Assembly (NCBI RefSeq): GCF_000374125.1
Contig: NZ_KB893645.1
Coordinates: forward strand, 297,131 to 361,130
DNA: 64,000 nucleotides
Origin: Niabella aurantiaca DSM 17617
GTDB lineage: Bacteria; Bacteroidota; Bacteroidia; Chitinophagales; Chitinophagaceae
Reading direction: 5' to 3'
The notes below the pieces were generated by a model. It was not told the origin of the DNA, did no database searches, and was given only the letters and a program-made list of their open reading frames with translations. The position numbers and the translations under genes were made by a program. This document shows, piece by piece, positions 17,361-25,404 of the stretch. Position 1 is the first letter of the stretch; every line of letters starts with the position of its first letter.

Positions 17361-18698
17361 CTAAGCAGTCAGCCGTCCTTTTGTTTTCTTCAGAAACCGC
17401 AGGGATAAAAACAATGCGGAAACCGTAAGGCCTACGATCAGCCCCAGCCAGATGCCTACACCGCCCAGGTCGAAATGAAAGGCCAGCAGGCAGCCCACGG
17501 GAATGCCCAATACCCAATAGGCAATGGCTATAAAAATGGTAGGAACGTTTACATCCTTGATGCCCCGTAACAAACCCGCACTGATGGCCTGGATGGAATC
17601 AGAGATCTGGAAAATGGCCGCCAGCAATAAGAAGGTAGCGGCGAGCGACAGTACTTCTGTGTTGTTATTAAACAGGTGCGGCAGCTGGTTGCGCAGCAAA
17701 ATGAACAGCAGGCAGCAGAAGGAGCCATAAATGAGCGCGAGCATAATGGTGCTTTTACCAATAACGGAGATGCGCTTCATATCCTTTGCTCCGAAGGCCG
17801 TGCTGACGCGGATGGAGCCGGCCTGTGAAAGCCCCATCGATATCATAAAAGTGAAGGAGGCGCAGCTCAGCGCGATCTGGTGTGCAGCCTGGGTAGTGGC
17901 ATGGATGGTCCCCATCAATATCCCCGAAACTGCGAAGGCGCCGGCTTCCATGCCGATCTGCAGACTGCTGGGGATCCCGATCTTCAACAGCTGCCGGAAA
18001 GTGGTGCGGCTCAGTTTCCACTGGTTCCTTGCTACTGCTATATATGGCCGGAATACCCGGTGCTTCAGTACCACAACGGCCAGCGCAGCGAAGATGGCGG
18101 TACGGGTGATCAGCGTGGCATAACCCGCACCGATCAGGCCAAACTCCGGAAGGCCCCAGTGCCCGTAAATGAATACCCAGTTCAAAAAGGCATTGATGGG
18201 GATGGCTGCCAGGGACAATACCATGGCCGTTTTGGTGTACTGAAGGCCGTCTGCAAATTGTTTCAGCGTCATAAAGAGGATCATGGGAATGATAGAGATC
18301 CCCATAACCCGCATCAACGGGGCGGCAAAAGCCACTACTTCCGGATCCTGGTCAAGATGGTAGAGGATCTCTGTTCCGCCAATCAATGCTGCGGCAATGA
18401 CGAAGGCCGCAATGGTGCAAAGAATGAAGCCGTTGTAAAGATAGTGGGAGATCAGCTGCCGGTCGTACTTCCCATGCGCCAGTGATACCATTTGTGCCAC
18501 CGAAATCGTAACCCCGATGCCCAATACAAAGGGAATGTTGATGACGTTGAGTACCAATGCTGCAGCTGCGAGCTCTTTATAACCCAGCGCTCCGATCATG
18601 GCGGTGTCTACAAGGTGTAAGGAGATCTGCGCAATTTCGCCAAGGATAATGGGAAATGCGAGCAGTAATGTATTTCTGGCCTCTTTCTTGTAATTCAT
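17361..18698 (-). CDS. MATE-family multidrug/sodium efflux transporter
   Basis: 445 residues with about twelve hydrophobic segments. Motifs of the NorM-type MATE family appear in the first helix pair (LAFPIILGEIAQISLHLVDTAMIGALGY, quoted as LGEIAQISLHLVDTAMIG), in PINAFLNWVFIYGHWGLPEFGLIGAGYATLI and in a C-terminal ILRGIKDVNVPTIF-like segment. Such pumps expel cationic compounds in exchange for sodium ions or protons. TAATTTTG lies seven bases before the start codon on the minus strand and could be its -7 box. No linked regulator is visible. Confidence 0.9.
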   Translation of the reverse strand: MNYKKEARNTLLLAFPIILGEIAQISLHLVDTAMIGALGYKELAAAALVLNVINIPFVLGIGVTISVAQMVSLAHGKYDRQLISHYLYNGFILCTIAAFVIAAALIGGTEILYHLDQDPEVVAFAAPLMRVMGISIIPMILFMTLKQFADGLQYTKTAMVLSLAAIPINAFLNWVFIYGHWGLPEFGLIGAGYATLITRTAIFAALAVVVLKHRVFRPYIAVARNQWKLSRTTFRQLLKIGIPSSLQIGMEAGAFAVSGILMGTIHATTQAAHQIALSCASFTFMISMGLSQAGSIRVSTAFGAKDMKRISVIGKSTIMLALIYGSFCCLLFILLRNQLPHLFNNNTEVLSLAATFLLLAAIFQISDSIQAISAGLLRGIKDVNVPTIFIAIAYWVLGIPVGCLLAFHFDLGGVGIWLGLIVGLTVSALFLSLRFLKKTKGRLTA

Positions 18699-18798
18699 AG
18701 ACGGGCAAAATTAGCATTCATAAATGAGTGACAGCATAATTTTTTATATTTTCGGAGAACCGGAATTGAGTATTCGGCGTTACGGATCTGGCATCGCT

Positions 18799-18820
18799 TA
18801 TCTCGAATCTCAAATCTCAA
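18799..18820. repeat. Intergenic phrase repeat
   Basis: ATCTCGAATCTCAAATCTCAA, the TCTCAA word family, directly upstream of the DUF445 gene. Confidence 0.45.
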
Positions 18821-18839
18821 CGTTTCAATAAAATGAAAG

Positions 18840-20099
18840 ATGAATAATGAAATAAGATCTGCAGATGCGGTGAAAGCCGTGCAGTTGAAGAAACACAAAG
18901 CGTTGGCTACCGGCCTTTTTTTGTTGATGACGCTGGTATTCCTGGGTTGTGTGTACCTGCTGAAAACGCGGACGGATACCTGGATCGGGTATGTGAAGGC
19001 CTTTGCGGAGGCAGCAATGGTGGGCGCGCTGGCCGACTGGTTTGCCGTAACGGCGTTGTTCCATCACCCGATGGGATTGCCCATTCCGCATACGAACCTG
19101 ATCGAGAACAGCAAGAAAAGCATCGGGGACAACCTGGGGAATTTTGTGGTATCCAATTTTTTGAATGCAAAGACCCTGCGTCCCTATATCGACCGGCTTG
19201 AGCTGAGCGCGGTTGCAGCCACATGGCTGATGAAGCCGCAAAATGTGCAGCTGCTGGTTGCCGAGGCATCCCGGTTGCTGAAGCGGATGGTGGAAACTTC
19301 CGATGCCCCGATGATCACCGGGTTTATTGCCCGGAAGGCGGGCGAGCTGCTGGATGGAGTGCGGTTGAATGAGGTGGTGGCGAACGGGCTGGGGCTGATC
19401 GTGGAACGGGGCGACCATGAGCGGGTGCTGAATTTTGTGCTGGAAAAAGTACGGAACTATGTGATCGAAAACGAAGCGCTGGTGAAGCAACGGGTAAAGG
19501 AGCAGAGTCATTTCCTGATCCCGGGGTTCGTAAATAATTATATCGCAGCCAAACTCACCAGCGGCATCGCTGCATATTTACAGGAGATCGGAAAAGATCC
19601 GCAGCACCGGATCCGCAAGGATTTTAATAAACAATTGCTGGCTTTTACTGAAACCTTAAAAACAAGCCCGGAATGGCAGCGCGACCTGGAGTCGCTGAAG
19701 AACGACCTGCTGACCCGACAAAAGCTGGAACAGTATGCTGGGGATATCTGGAAGCGGTTACAGGCACAGGTGCTCCAGGATCTTTCATCGGAGGATTCGG
19801 CATTGCGCCGGTACTTTAAAAGATCGGTTGAAGAGCTTGCTGTTCAGCTGCAGCAGGATGCGGAGATGCGTGCGAAGATCGACAACTGGATCCGTTATAA
19901 CGCGTACTATTATATCCTGCGCAATACGAAGCAGGCCGGCGCATTGATCAGCAATACGGTAGGTAACTGGGAAGGGAAGGAGCTGAGCAACAAGCTGGAG
20001 CTGGAGGTGGGAAAGGACCTTCAGTTCATCCGCATCAATGGTACCCTGGTGGGCGGCATCGTGGGGTTATTGATCTACACCCTAAGCCGGCTCTTATAG
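18840..20099 (+). CDS. DUF445 family membrane protein (YjiN-like)
   Basis: 419 residues. One hydrophobic segment near the N-terminus (TGLFLLMTLVFLGCVYLL) and one at the extreme C-terminus (GTLVGGIVGLLIYTLSRLL) enclose a long, mostly helical soluble region. The conserved core WIGYVKAFAEAAMVGALADWFAVTALFHHPMGLPIPHT (quoted as EAAMVGALADWFAVTALF and HHPMGLPIPHT) is the DUF445 signature. The family lies at the cell envelope; its role is not established. The start at 18840 is preceded by GAAAGATGAAT, so an ATG four codons upstream is out of frame and not used. No partner gene is apparent. Confidence 0.88.
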   Translation: MNNEIRSADAVKAVQLKKHKALATGLFLLMTLVFLGCVYLLKTRTDTWIGYVKAFAEAAMVGALADWFAVTALFHHPMGLPIPHTNLIENSKKSIGDNLGNFVVSNFLNAKTLRPYIDRLELSAVAATWLMKPQNVQLLVAEASRLLKRMVETSDAPMITGFIARKAGELLDGVRLNEVVANGLGLIVERGDHERVLNFVLEKVRNYVIENEALVKQRVKEQSHFLIPGFVNNYIAAKLTSGIAAYLQEIGKDPQHRIRKDFNKQLLAFTETLKTSPEWQRDLESLKNDLLTRQKLEQYAGDIWKRLQAQVLQDLSSEDSALRRYFKRSVEELAVQLQQDAEMRAKIDNWIRYNAYYYILRNTKQAGALISNTVGNWEGKELSNKLELEVGKDLQFIRINGTLVGGIVGLLIYTLSRLL

Positions 20100-20390
20100 A
20101 CGACAGCTGATGGTGAACTGCTTTTGTAAAAGAAGCCCCCTGCGAATAACTCACCCCTGCTTAAAGCGTATGTTCCCGGGATAATCAGCGGAAAGCATCC
20201 CTGTAATGCTCCATACTTAACAATCGAAAATTTTTTCGTTCTGAAAGCGATCGCAGGAGTACCCGGTTCATTTTTGTCATGGGAAAGCTGCAGCACTGCG
20301 CCTTTATTTTGCTTTTTGGATCCGTTTTAACAGGAAGAAGTGCTGATGCCCGGGTAGTACAACATGGGAACACGCGTTGTATTTCGTCAG

Positions 20391-21761
20391 TTATGAGTGC
20401 TTCCTGAGGTGATAGGCCTTGGCTTTGGTAAAAGCCCGCAACCCGGAGTGGGAGAGCGTGGTGCCAAAGCCCGAATGCTTACGGCCGCTCCAGGGCAGGG
20501 CGGCACTCACCCGGTCGCAGCAGTTCCAGTACCCCGTTCCCGCATTCACCTGCTGCAGGATGCTTTCGGCTCTGGCCTGGCCGCTGCTGTACACAGACGC
20601 AGTAAGACCATATTCGGTATCCTTCATTTGCGCGATCGCTTCTGCATCGTTTTTTACCTTCATGATCCCGATAACCGGTCCGAAGGATTCTTCTTTCATG
20701 ACCAGCATACCGGCATTGACATCCGTAAGCACCGTGGGTTGAAAGTAGTACCCCTTACCATCGACCCTGTTGCCGCCGGTGCGGATTTGTGCCCCTTTCC
20801 GCACGGCATCGGCGATCTGGTTTTCGAGTACGCCGATCTGCTCCTTGCGGGTAAGCGGGCCAAAATAAATACCTTCTTCTGTTGGCGCGCCTGTTTTCCA
20901 GGAGCGTACTTCATTTACAAATGCCTCTATATAGGCGTCGTATTTGTTTTCATGTACATAGATCCGCTCCACCGAGCAGCAGCTTTGGCCGTTGTTGTAG
21001 AAGGCGCCGTCTGCAGTGGCTGCGGCTACAGCGATGATATCCGTAACATCGTCTGCCACATACAGGGGGTCCTTGCCTCCCAGTTCGCACTGGCAGGGCA
21101 CCATCTTTGCCGCCACTTTATTGTAAATGAAATGGCCGGTTTTGTAGCTGCCGGTAAAGAAATAACCGTCAAAGGGCATTTCTAAAAGTGCGGCGCCTAC
21201 ATTGCCCGTGCCGATGGCGGTTAAGAACAGGTGGGCATCCAGCCCGGCTTCTTTCCACAACCGCTCTATTTGCAACCCCGTAAGGGAGGCGTATTCCGAA
21301 GGTTTGTACAGTACGGCATTGCCTGCCAGCAGGGCGGGTACAAATACATTTACCCCCACCAGGTAGGGGTAATTCCAGGCAGAGATATTTGCGATCACGC
21401 CCAGGGGCTCATAGGCTATGCGCTCTTCAAGATCCGGCGTTTCGCCCATGATCTCATCCGCCAGGTATTTTGCCGCATTTCCTGCAAGCCAGCTGATCCG
21501 CCCGATGGCGCCGCTGACCTCGTTTGCCGATTGAGTAACCGGTTTTCCCACTTCACTGGTCAGTATCTGTGCCAGCTGTGTTTTGTTTGTTTCCAGCAGT
21601 TCGCTGAATCTTTTTACCACCGTGATCCGTTCTTCAAGGGGGCGGGCCTGCCAGGCCGGCTGGGCGGCCTTCAGCTGCTGCCATTTCTCCTGCAGGGTTG
21701 CTGCAATATCTTCTGTAAGCGTGGCGATCCGCTCTTCGGTGGCGGGATTGATTACATCCAT
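20391..21761 (-). CDS. NAD-dependent aldehyde dehydrogenase of the gamma-glutamyl amino-alcohol cluster
   Basis: 456 residues. Aldehyde dehydrogenase hallmarks: WNYPY for cofactor access, ELGGKDPLYV with the general-base glutamate, and NNGQSCCSVERI with the catalytic cysteine (the first C after GQS). ESFGPVIGI is near the C-terminus. It is shorter than the usual 490 residues, like succinate-semialdehyde-type and plant-like ALDHs of Bacteroidota. It follows the amidotransferase gene by 3 bases, which argues for one transcript. In the proposed pathway it oxidises the aldehyde made by the iron alcohol dehydrogenase (gamma-glutamyl-aminoacetaldehyde if the substrate is ethanolamine). That assignment is inference; the enzyme class is firm. 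Confidence 0.88.
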   Translation of the reverse strand: MDVINPATEERIATLTEDIAATLQEKWQQLKAAQPAWQARPLEERITVVKRFSELLETNKTQLAQILTSEVGKPVTQSANEVSGAIGRISWLAGNAAKYLADEIMGETPDLEERIAYEPLGVIANISAWNYPYLVGVNVFVPALLAGNAVLYKPSEYASLTGLQIERLWKEAGLDAHLFLTAIGTGNVGAALLEMPFDGYFFTGSYKTGHFIYNKVAAKMVPCQCELGGKDPLYVADDVTDIIAVAAATADGAFYNNGQSCCSVERIYVHENKYDAYIEAFVNEVRSWKTGAPTEEGIYFGPLTRKEQIGVLENQIADAVRKGAQIRTGGNRVDGKGYYFQPTVLTDVNAGMLVMKEESFGPVIGIMKVKNDAEAIAQMKDTEYGLTASVYSSGQARAESILQQVNAGTGYWNCCDRVSAALPWSGRKHSGFGTTLSHSGLRAFTKAKAYHLRKHS

Positions 21762-21764
21762 GTA

Positions 21765-22460
21765 TTATTTGCTTTGTACGGCTTCCAAAAATTTTTCCCG
21801 TATGCTTTTTGAAGGAGCGGTTTGCTCCAATCCGAAATGGTGCATCCGCTCGGGGTGCCACTGCACACACAGCAGGAACGGGTGGCCGGTTGCCTGGCTG
21901 CGTTCAATTGCTTCAGCAACGCCATCCGGGGCAGTAGCGGTGATCTGCAGTCCATCGCCGATATTGCCGATGGCCTGGTGGTGCGCGCTGTTCACGGCGC
22001 ATTGCCCGCTGCCGATGGCCTGGTGCAGGATGCTGTCCGGCTTAATATGGATGCCGTGCACCTTATCCAGGTTATTGGCCACCCTGTGCACTTCATTTTT
22101 TTCGCCGAGGTCCTGTACCAGCGTACCGCCATAAATGCAATTGATCAGCTGCATGCCCCGGCAAATGCCCAGCACCGGGAGGCCCTTTTCCTGCGCCTGC
22201 CGGAAAACCGCGGTTTCAAACGCATCCCGCTCTTCGTTAAACCGGTCGGGGGCGTTGGGATATCCGGCTTTTCCGGAATAATATTCCGGTGCAATATCGA
22301 TACCGCCGGAAAGTACGATACCGTCGCAATCCGTCATCGCATCCAGGTTGCCGGTTTCCGCAGAAAGCGTGATCACTTCGATGGCATCCGGACCCTTGAT
22401 CCACCGGGTATAATGGGCCTGTTTGGGTTCCGAGCCGGTATATGTTAATCCGATCTTCAT
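21765..22460 (-). CDS. Gamma-glutamyl amide hydrolase, class I glutamine-amidotransferase fold (PuuD-like)
   Basis: 231 residues from MKIGLTYTGSE; the longer frame to 22586 lies inside the upstream gene. The catalytic triad of class I amidotransferases is visible: Cys in PVLGICRGMQLIN, His and Glu in CVQWHPERM. An early GIVLSGGIDIAPEYY is typical of the gamma-glutamyl-GABA hydrolase family (Peptidase_C26). The family cleaves the gamma-glutamyl amide bond, releasing glutamate. Spacing is 4 bases to the upstream dehydrogenase and 3 bases to the downstream one. In the proposed pathway it performs the final release step, for example of glycine plus glutamate. Confidence 0.87.
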   Translation of the reverse strand: MKIGLTYTGSEPKQAHYTRWIKGPDAIEVITLSAETGNLDAMTDCDGIVLSGGIDIAPEYYSGKAGYPNAPDRFNEERDAFETAVFRQAQEKGLPVLGICRGMQLINCIYGGTLVQDLGEKNEVHRVANNLDKVHGIHIKPDSILHQAIGSGQCAVNSAHHQAIGNIGDGLQITATAPDGVAEAIERSQATGHPFLLCVQWHPERMHHFGLEQTAPSKSIREKFLEAVQSK

Positions 22461-22464
22461 GTGT

Positions 22465-23613
22465 TTACAATGCTTCTGAGTAGAGCTGTTTAAAATTTTC
22501 CCTGGAAACGGGTTTGGGGTTATTGGGATGTGCAAAATCTGCGATGGCAAGATCGGCCAGTGTTTCCACATGCGCTTCCTTAACACCGATCGCCGACAGG
22601 CGGTGGGGGATGTTAATGGCGGTATTCAGCTCAAACAAATGATCTACCACGCCGGCGCCATCTGTTCCTGCCAGGTTCAGCGCGCCGGCAATTTTTTTAA
22701 ACTTCTGTTCCTGTCCTTCTATATTGAACCGCATGCCATAGGGCAGGTTTACAGCATTGGCCAGGCCATGGTGGGTATCCAGCAGGGATGATAGTGGGTG
22801 CGCCAGCGAGTGTACCACACCCAATCCCTTCTGAAAAGCTACGGCGCCCATCAGGGAGGCGATGAGCATTTTGCTCCTGGATTCCAGGTCCGGGTTGTTG
22901 ACCGCGATTGCAATGGATTCGCCGATCAGCGAAATACCCTGCAGGGCAATGCCGTCGCACATGGGATGCTCCATATTAACGAGGTAGGCTTCCAGGTTAT
23001 GTGTGAGCGCATCCATACCCGTTGCTGCAGTAATGGCGGGTGGAATGTCCATCGTCAGCAGGGGATCGGCAAAGACCATTTTTGCCAGCAGTTTGGGCGA
23101 GAACAGGATCTTCTTTTGATGGGTTTCGTCGTCGGCAATGATGGCGCTGCGTCCTACCTCGCTGCCGGTACCCGCGGTGGTAGGAATGGTGATAAAATGC
23201 GGTACTTCATTGGTCACATACACGTCGCCACCTATAAGATCATCGTATTTAAACAGGTCTTCGCGGTGATGTACCCGCAGCACGATGGCCCGGGCCACAT
23301 CCAGCGCTGCACCGCCTCCGATGCCAATGACGGCGTCCCGACCAGTGGCATCGTACAGATCTGTTCCTTTGTATACATCCGATTTTACGGGGTTCTTATG
23401 AATGTCGTGAAAAACCTCCACCGAAGCGCCCCCCGCCCGGAGGGTTGCCACGATCTTTTTAAAAAAATCCAGCTGTGCGATCACAGGGTCTGTTACGACC
23501 AGCGCACGGGCCAGGACATTCTTTTTTAAATAGTCGCCCAGCTCCTTGCTGGATCCGGCACCAAACCGGATCGTGGTGGGGAAATTGTATTGATAGATTT
23601 TGTCAAATGCCAT
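22465..23613 (-). CDS. Iron-containing (type III) alcohol dehydrogenase
   Basis: 382 residues, full length. NAD-binding region GIGGGAALDVARAI. Metal ligands of the family appear in GMDALTHNLEAYL (Asp and His) and HSLAHPLSSLLDTHHGLANA (two His; quoted as HSLAHPLSSLL and DTHHGLANA). PTTAGTGSEVGRSAII is also characteristic. It would oxidise a primary alcohol to an aldehyde. In E. coli polyamine degradation this place is taken by the amine oxidase PuuB, so the presence of an alcohol dehydrogenase suggests an amino alcohol rather than a diamine as substrate. TAATTTTA lies 4 bases before its ATG on the minus strand, a weak -7 box, so the three-gene block could have its own promoter. Confidence 0.9.
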   Translation of the reverse strand: MAFDKIYQYNFPTTIRFGAGSSKELGDYLKKNVLARALVVTDPVIAQLDFFKKIVATLRAGGASVEVFHDIHKNPVKSDVYKGTDLYDATGRDAVIGIGGGAALDVARAIVLRVHHREDLFKYDDLIGGDVYVTNEVPHFITIPTTAGTGSEVGRSAIIADDETHQKKILFSPKLLAKMVFADPLLTMDIPPAITAATGMDALTHNLEAYLVNMEHPMCDGIALQGISLIGESIAIAVNNPDLESRSKMLIASLMGAVAFQKGLGVVHSLAHPLSSLLDTHHGLANAVNLPYGMRFNIEGQEQKFKKIAGALNLAGTDGAGVVDHLFELNTAINIPHRLSAIGVKEAHVETLADLAIADFAHPNNPKPVSRENFKQLYSEAL

Positions 23614-23710
23614 ATGGTAAAATTAATTATAAAATCAGTTGTATGACGGTTAAAAAGGATGGGTGAATGGGCAAGGTTTTCCGCATGCTATTTTTTTTAT
23701 TTTATATAGC

Positions 23711-23750
23711 AAAAAAAGGAAGACGATGACCGTCACGTTTATCGTCTCCC
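23711..23750 (-). terminator. Minus-strand intrinsic terminator inside the amino-alcohol cluster
   Basis: Read on the minus strand: GGGAGACGAT, a 13-base loop, ATCGTCTTCC (one G-T pair), then seven T. It lies about 300 bases after the glutamine-synthetase-like gene and upstream of the Fe-alcohol dehydrogenase, so the five genes probably form two transcripts. Confidence 0.75.
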
Positions 23751-24048
23751 TGAATTTATTTCAGGGTCTTTTCCTGCCTTGGGATTTGTGCGAATAATGG
23801 TTGGATGCTGCAACGAGTTGCATGACGGACGCATAATTATTTTTCAACATAGAACGTAATCTGTCGTTGGCAGCGTAGCCGAAAGGCGTGTGTAATATTA
23901 AAATTCCAGATAACCGGGCTGCTCCCGGCGTCTTTCGCTGCCTGGAAATGCCCCCAGCGGCTGAAATGGATCTCAATGCCTTTATAGTGTTAATGGCCAC
24001 CGCCCAATTTCTGAAACATGTTCCGCTTTTCTTTTGTAATCAACCTCT
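23751..24048 (-). other. Gap with a doubtful 79-codon reading frame
   Basis: An open frame at 23761-24000 (minus) would encode 79 residues beginning MAINTIKALRS and ends 11 bases before the terminator. It has no signal peptide, no motif I recognise, and a composition like non-coding sequence, so I do not call it a gene. CCTGAATTTATTTCAGG next to the terminator is a small palindrome. Confidence 0.3.
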
Positions 24049-25404
24049 TTAAATGATCTCAAAATACCGTTTCATTTCCCAGTCGGTCACCGTTTTTAAA
24101 TGTTGTTTCCATTCCCACTCACGGGTGGCAACGAAGTGGCCGGTGAATGCTTCTCCAAACAGTTCCCGGGCGGCAGCGGATGCTTTCATCGCTGCGGTAG
24201 CCTGCTCCAGGGTACGGGGCAACGTGCCATGCGATTCATCGGTATAGCCATTACCGGTTACGGCATCCTGAAGTTCCAGTTTGTGCCGGATCCCGTAAAG
24301 ACCGGATGCAATGGCACCCGCCATGGCCAGGTAGGGATTGGCATCGGCGCCCACAACCCTTGTTTCCAGCCGGCAGGCGCTCTCATTTTGCTGCAGCACC
24401 CGAAGGGCTACAGTGCGGTTGTCGATGCCCCAGGTGATGGTGGTAGGAGCCCAGGCGCCTTCTACCAGCCGTTTATAGCTGTTGACGGTAGGGGCAAACA
24501 TGGGCAGGATCTGCGGCAGGCAATGCAGCTGCCCGGCTATATAGTGCCGGAGGGTATTGCTGATCTGTTGTTTGTCTTTTCCGTTGTAAAACACATTCTT
24601 TTTGCCTGTTTTATCCCGCAGGCTTTGATGGATATGTCCTCCACAGCCGGGAAGGCTTTCATGGATCTTGGCCATGAAGGTAGCCATAATGCCCTGCTGA
24701 TACGCGATCTCCTTTACCGCGGTTTTAAAAAGTACGGCGCGGTCTGCAGCAGTAAGCAGGTCGGAGTATTCGATAGCGGCTTCGTAGGTGCCGGGTCCTG
24801 TTTCGGTATGAATGCCCTCGATGGGAACATCAAAGTCACGCAGCTGGTCAAACAGTGCGGTAAAGAACCGGTTGTTCAGGGAGCTCCGCAGGATCGAGTA
24901 GCCGAACATTCCCGGCGTCAGCGGCGTCAGTTGCTGAAAACCTTTGTCTGCAACGGTCTGCGGCGTTTCTGCAAAATTGTACCATTCAAACTCCTGGGCC
25001 GCATAGGGCGTAAATCCCTGCTGCACCGCATCCCGGAGCACTTTTTTCAGCAGCTGCCGGGGACATACGCAGGCCGGTGCGCCTTTGCTGTCGATGATCT
25101 CTCCCAGAAAAAAAGGAAGCCCGTTCTCCCAGGGGATCCTGCGGAACGTGCCGAGATCGATCCGGGCAGGCGCATCGGGGTAGCCGGTATGCCAGCCGGT
25201 ATAGCTGCAATTGGTGTAGGACGCATCGCCGGAATCCCAGCCAAAGATCACATCACAAAAGGATGTTCCTTTTTCTGCAATGCCCAGGAATTTTTTTGCT
25301 GCAATGTATTTTCCCCGGAGAATGCCGTCTATATCCACATAGGCGATCTTTACCTTTCCGGATTCGTGGTCCTTAACGTACTGTAAGATTTCTTTTGTAG
25401 TCAT
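24049..25404 (-). CDS. Glutamine-synthetase-like gamma-glutamyl-amine ligase
   Basis: 451 residues, with the layout of GlnA-type ligases such as PuuA, IpuC and Streptomyces GlnA4. The N-terminal beta-grasp domain contains IAYVDIDGILRGKYI. Catalytic region motifs are HTETGPGTYEAAI (metal Glu), LPGCGGHIHQSL (metal His, nucleotide), WGIDNRTVALRV and RLETRVVGADANPYLAMAGA. It would join glutamate to an amine using ATP in the cytoplasm. It lacks the adenylylation-type context of an assimilatory glutamine synthetase and overlaps the ethanolamine-type permease by 4 bases, pointing to catabolism of an imported amine. The exact amine is inferred, not shown. Confidence 0.85.
   Translation of the reverse strand: MTTKEILQYVKDHESGKVKIAYVDIDGILRGKYIAAKKFLGIAEKGTSFCDVIFGWDSGDASYTNCSYTGWHTGYPDAPARIDLGTFRRIPWENGLPFFLGEIIDSKGAPACVCPRQLLKKVLRDAVQQGFTPYAAQEFEWYNFAETPQTVADKGFQQLTPLTPGMFGYSILRSSLNNRFFTALFDQLRDFDVPIEGIHTETGPGTYEAAIEYSDLLTAADRAVLFKTAVKEIAYQQGIMATFMAKIHESLPGCGGHIHQSLRDKTGKKNVFYNGKDKQQISNTLRHYIAGQLHCLPQILPMFAPTVNSYKRLVEGAWAPTTITWGIDNRTVALRVLQQNESACRLETRVVGADANPYLAMAGAIASGLYGIRHKLELQDAVTGNGYTDESHGTLPRTLEQATAAMKASAAARELFGEAFTGHFVATREWEWKQHLKTVTDWEMKRYFEII

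Noticed and set aside
24100..25386. A long plus-strand open frame (about 428 codons) opposite the glutamine-synthetase-like gene
   Set aside because: It mirrors a well-supported gene in the antisense frame, has no recognisable domain and arises from the codon usage of the true gene.
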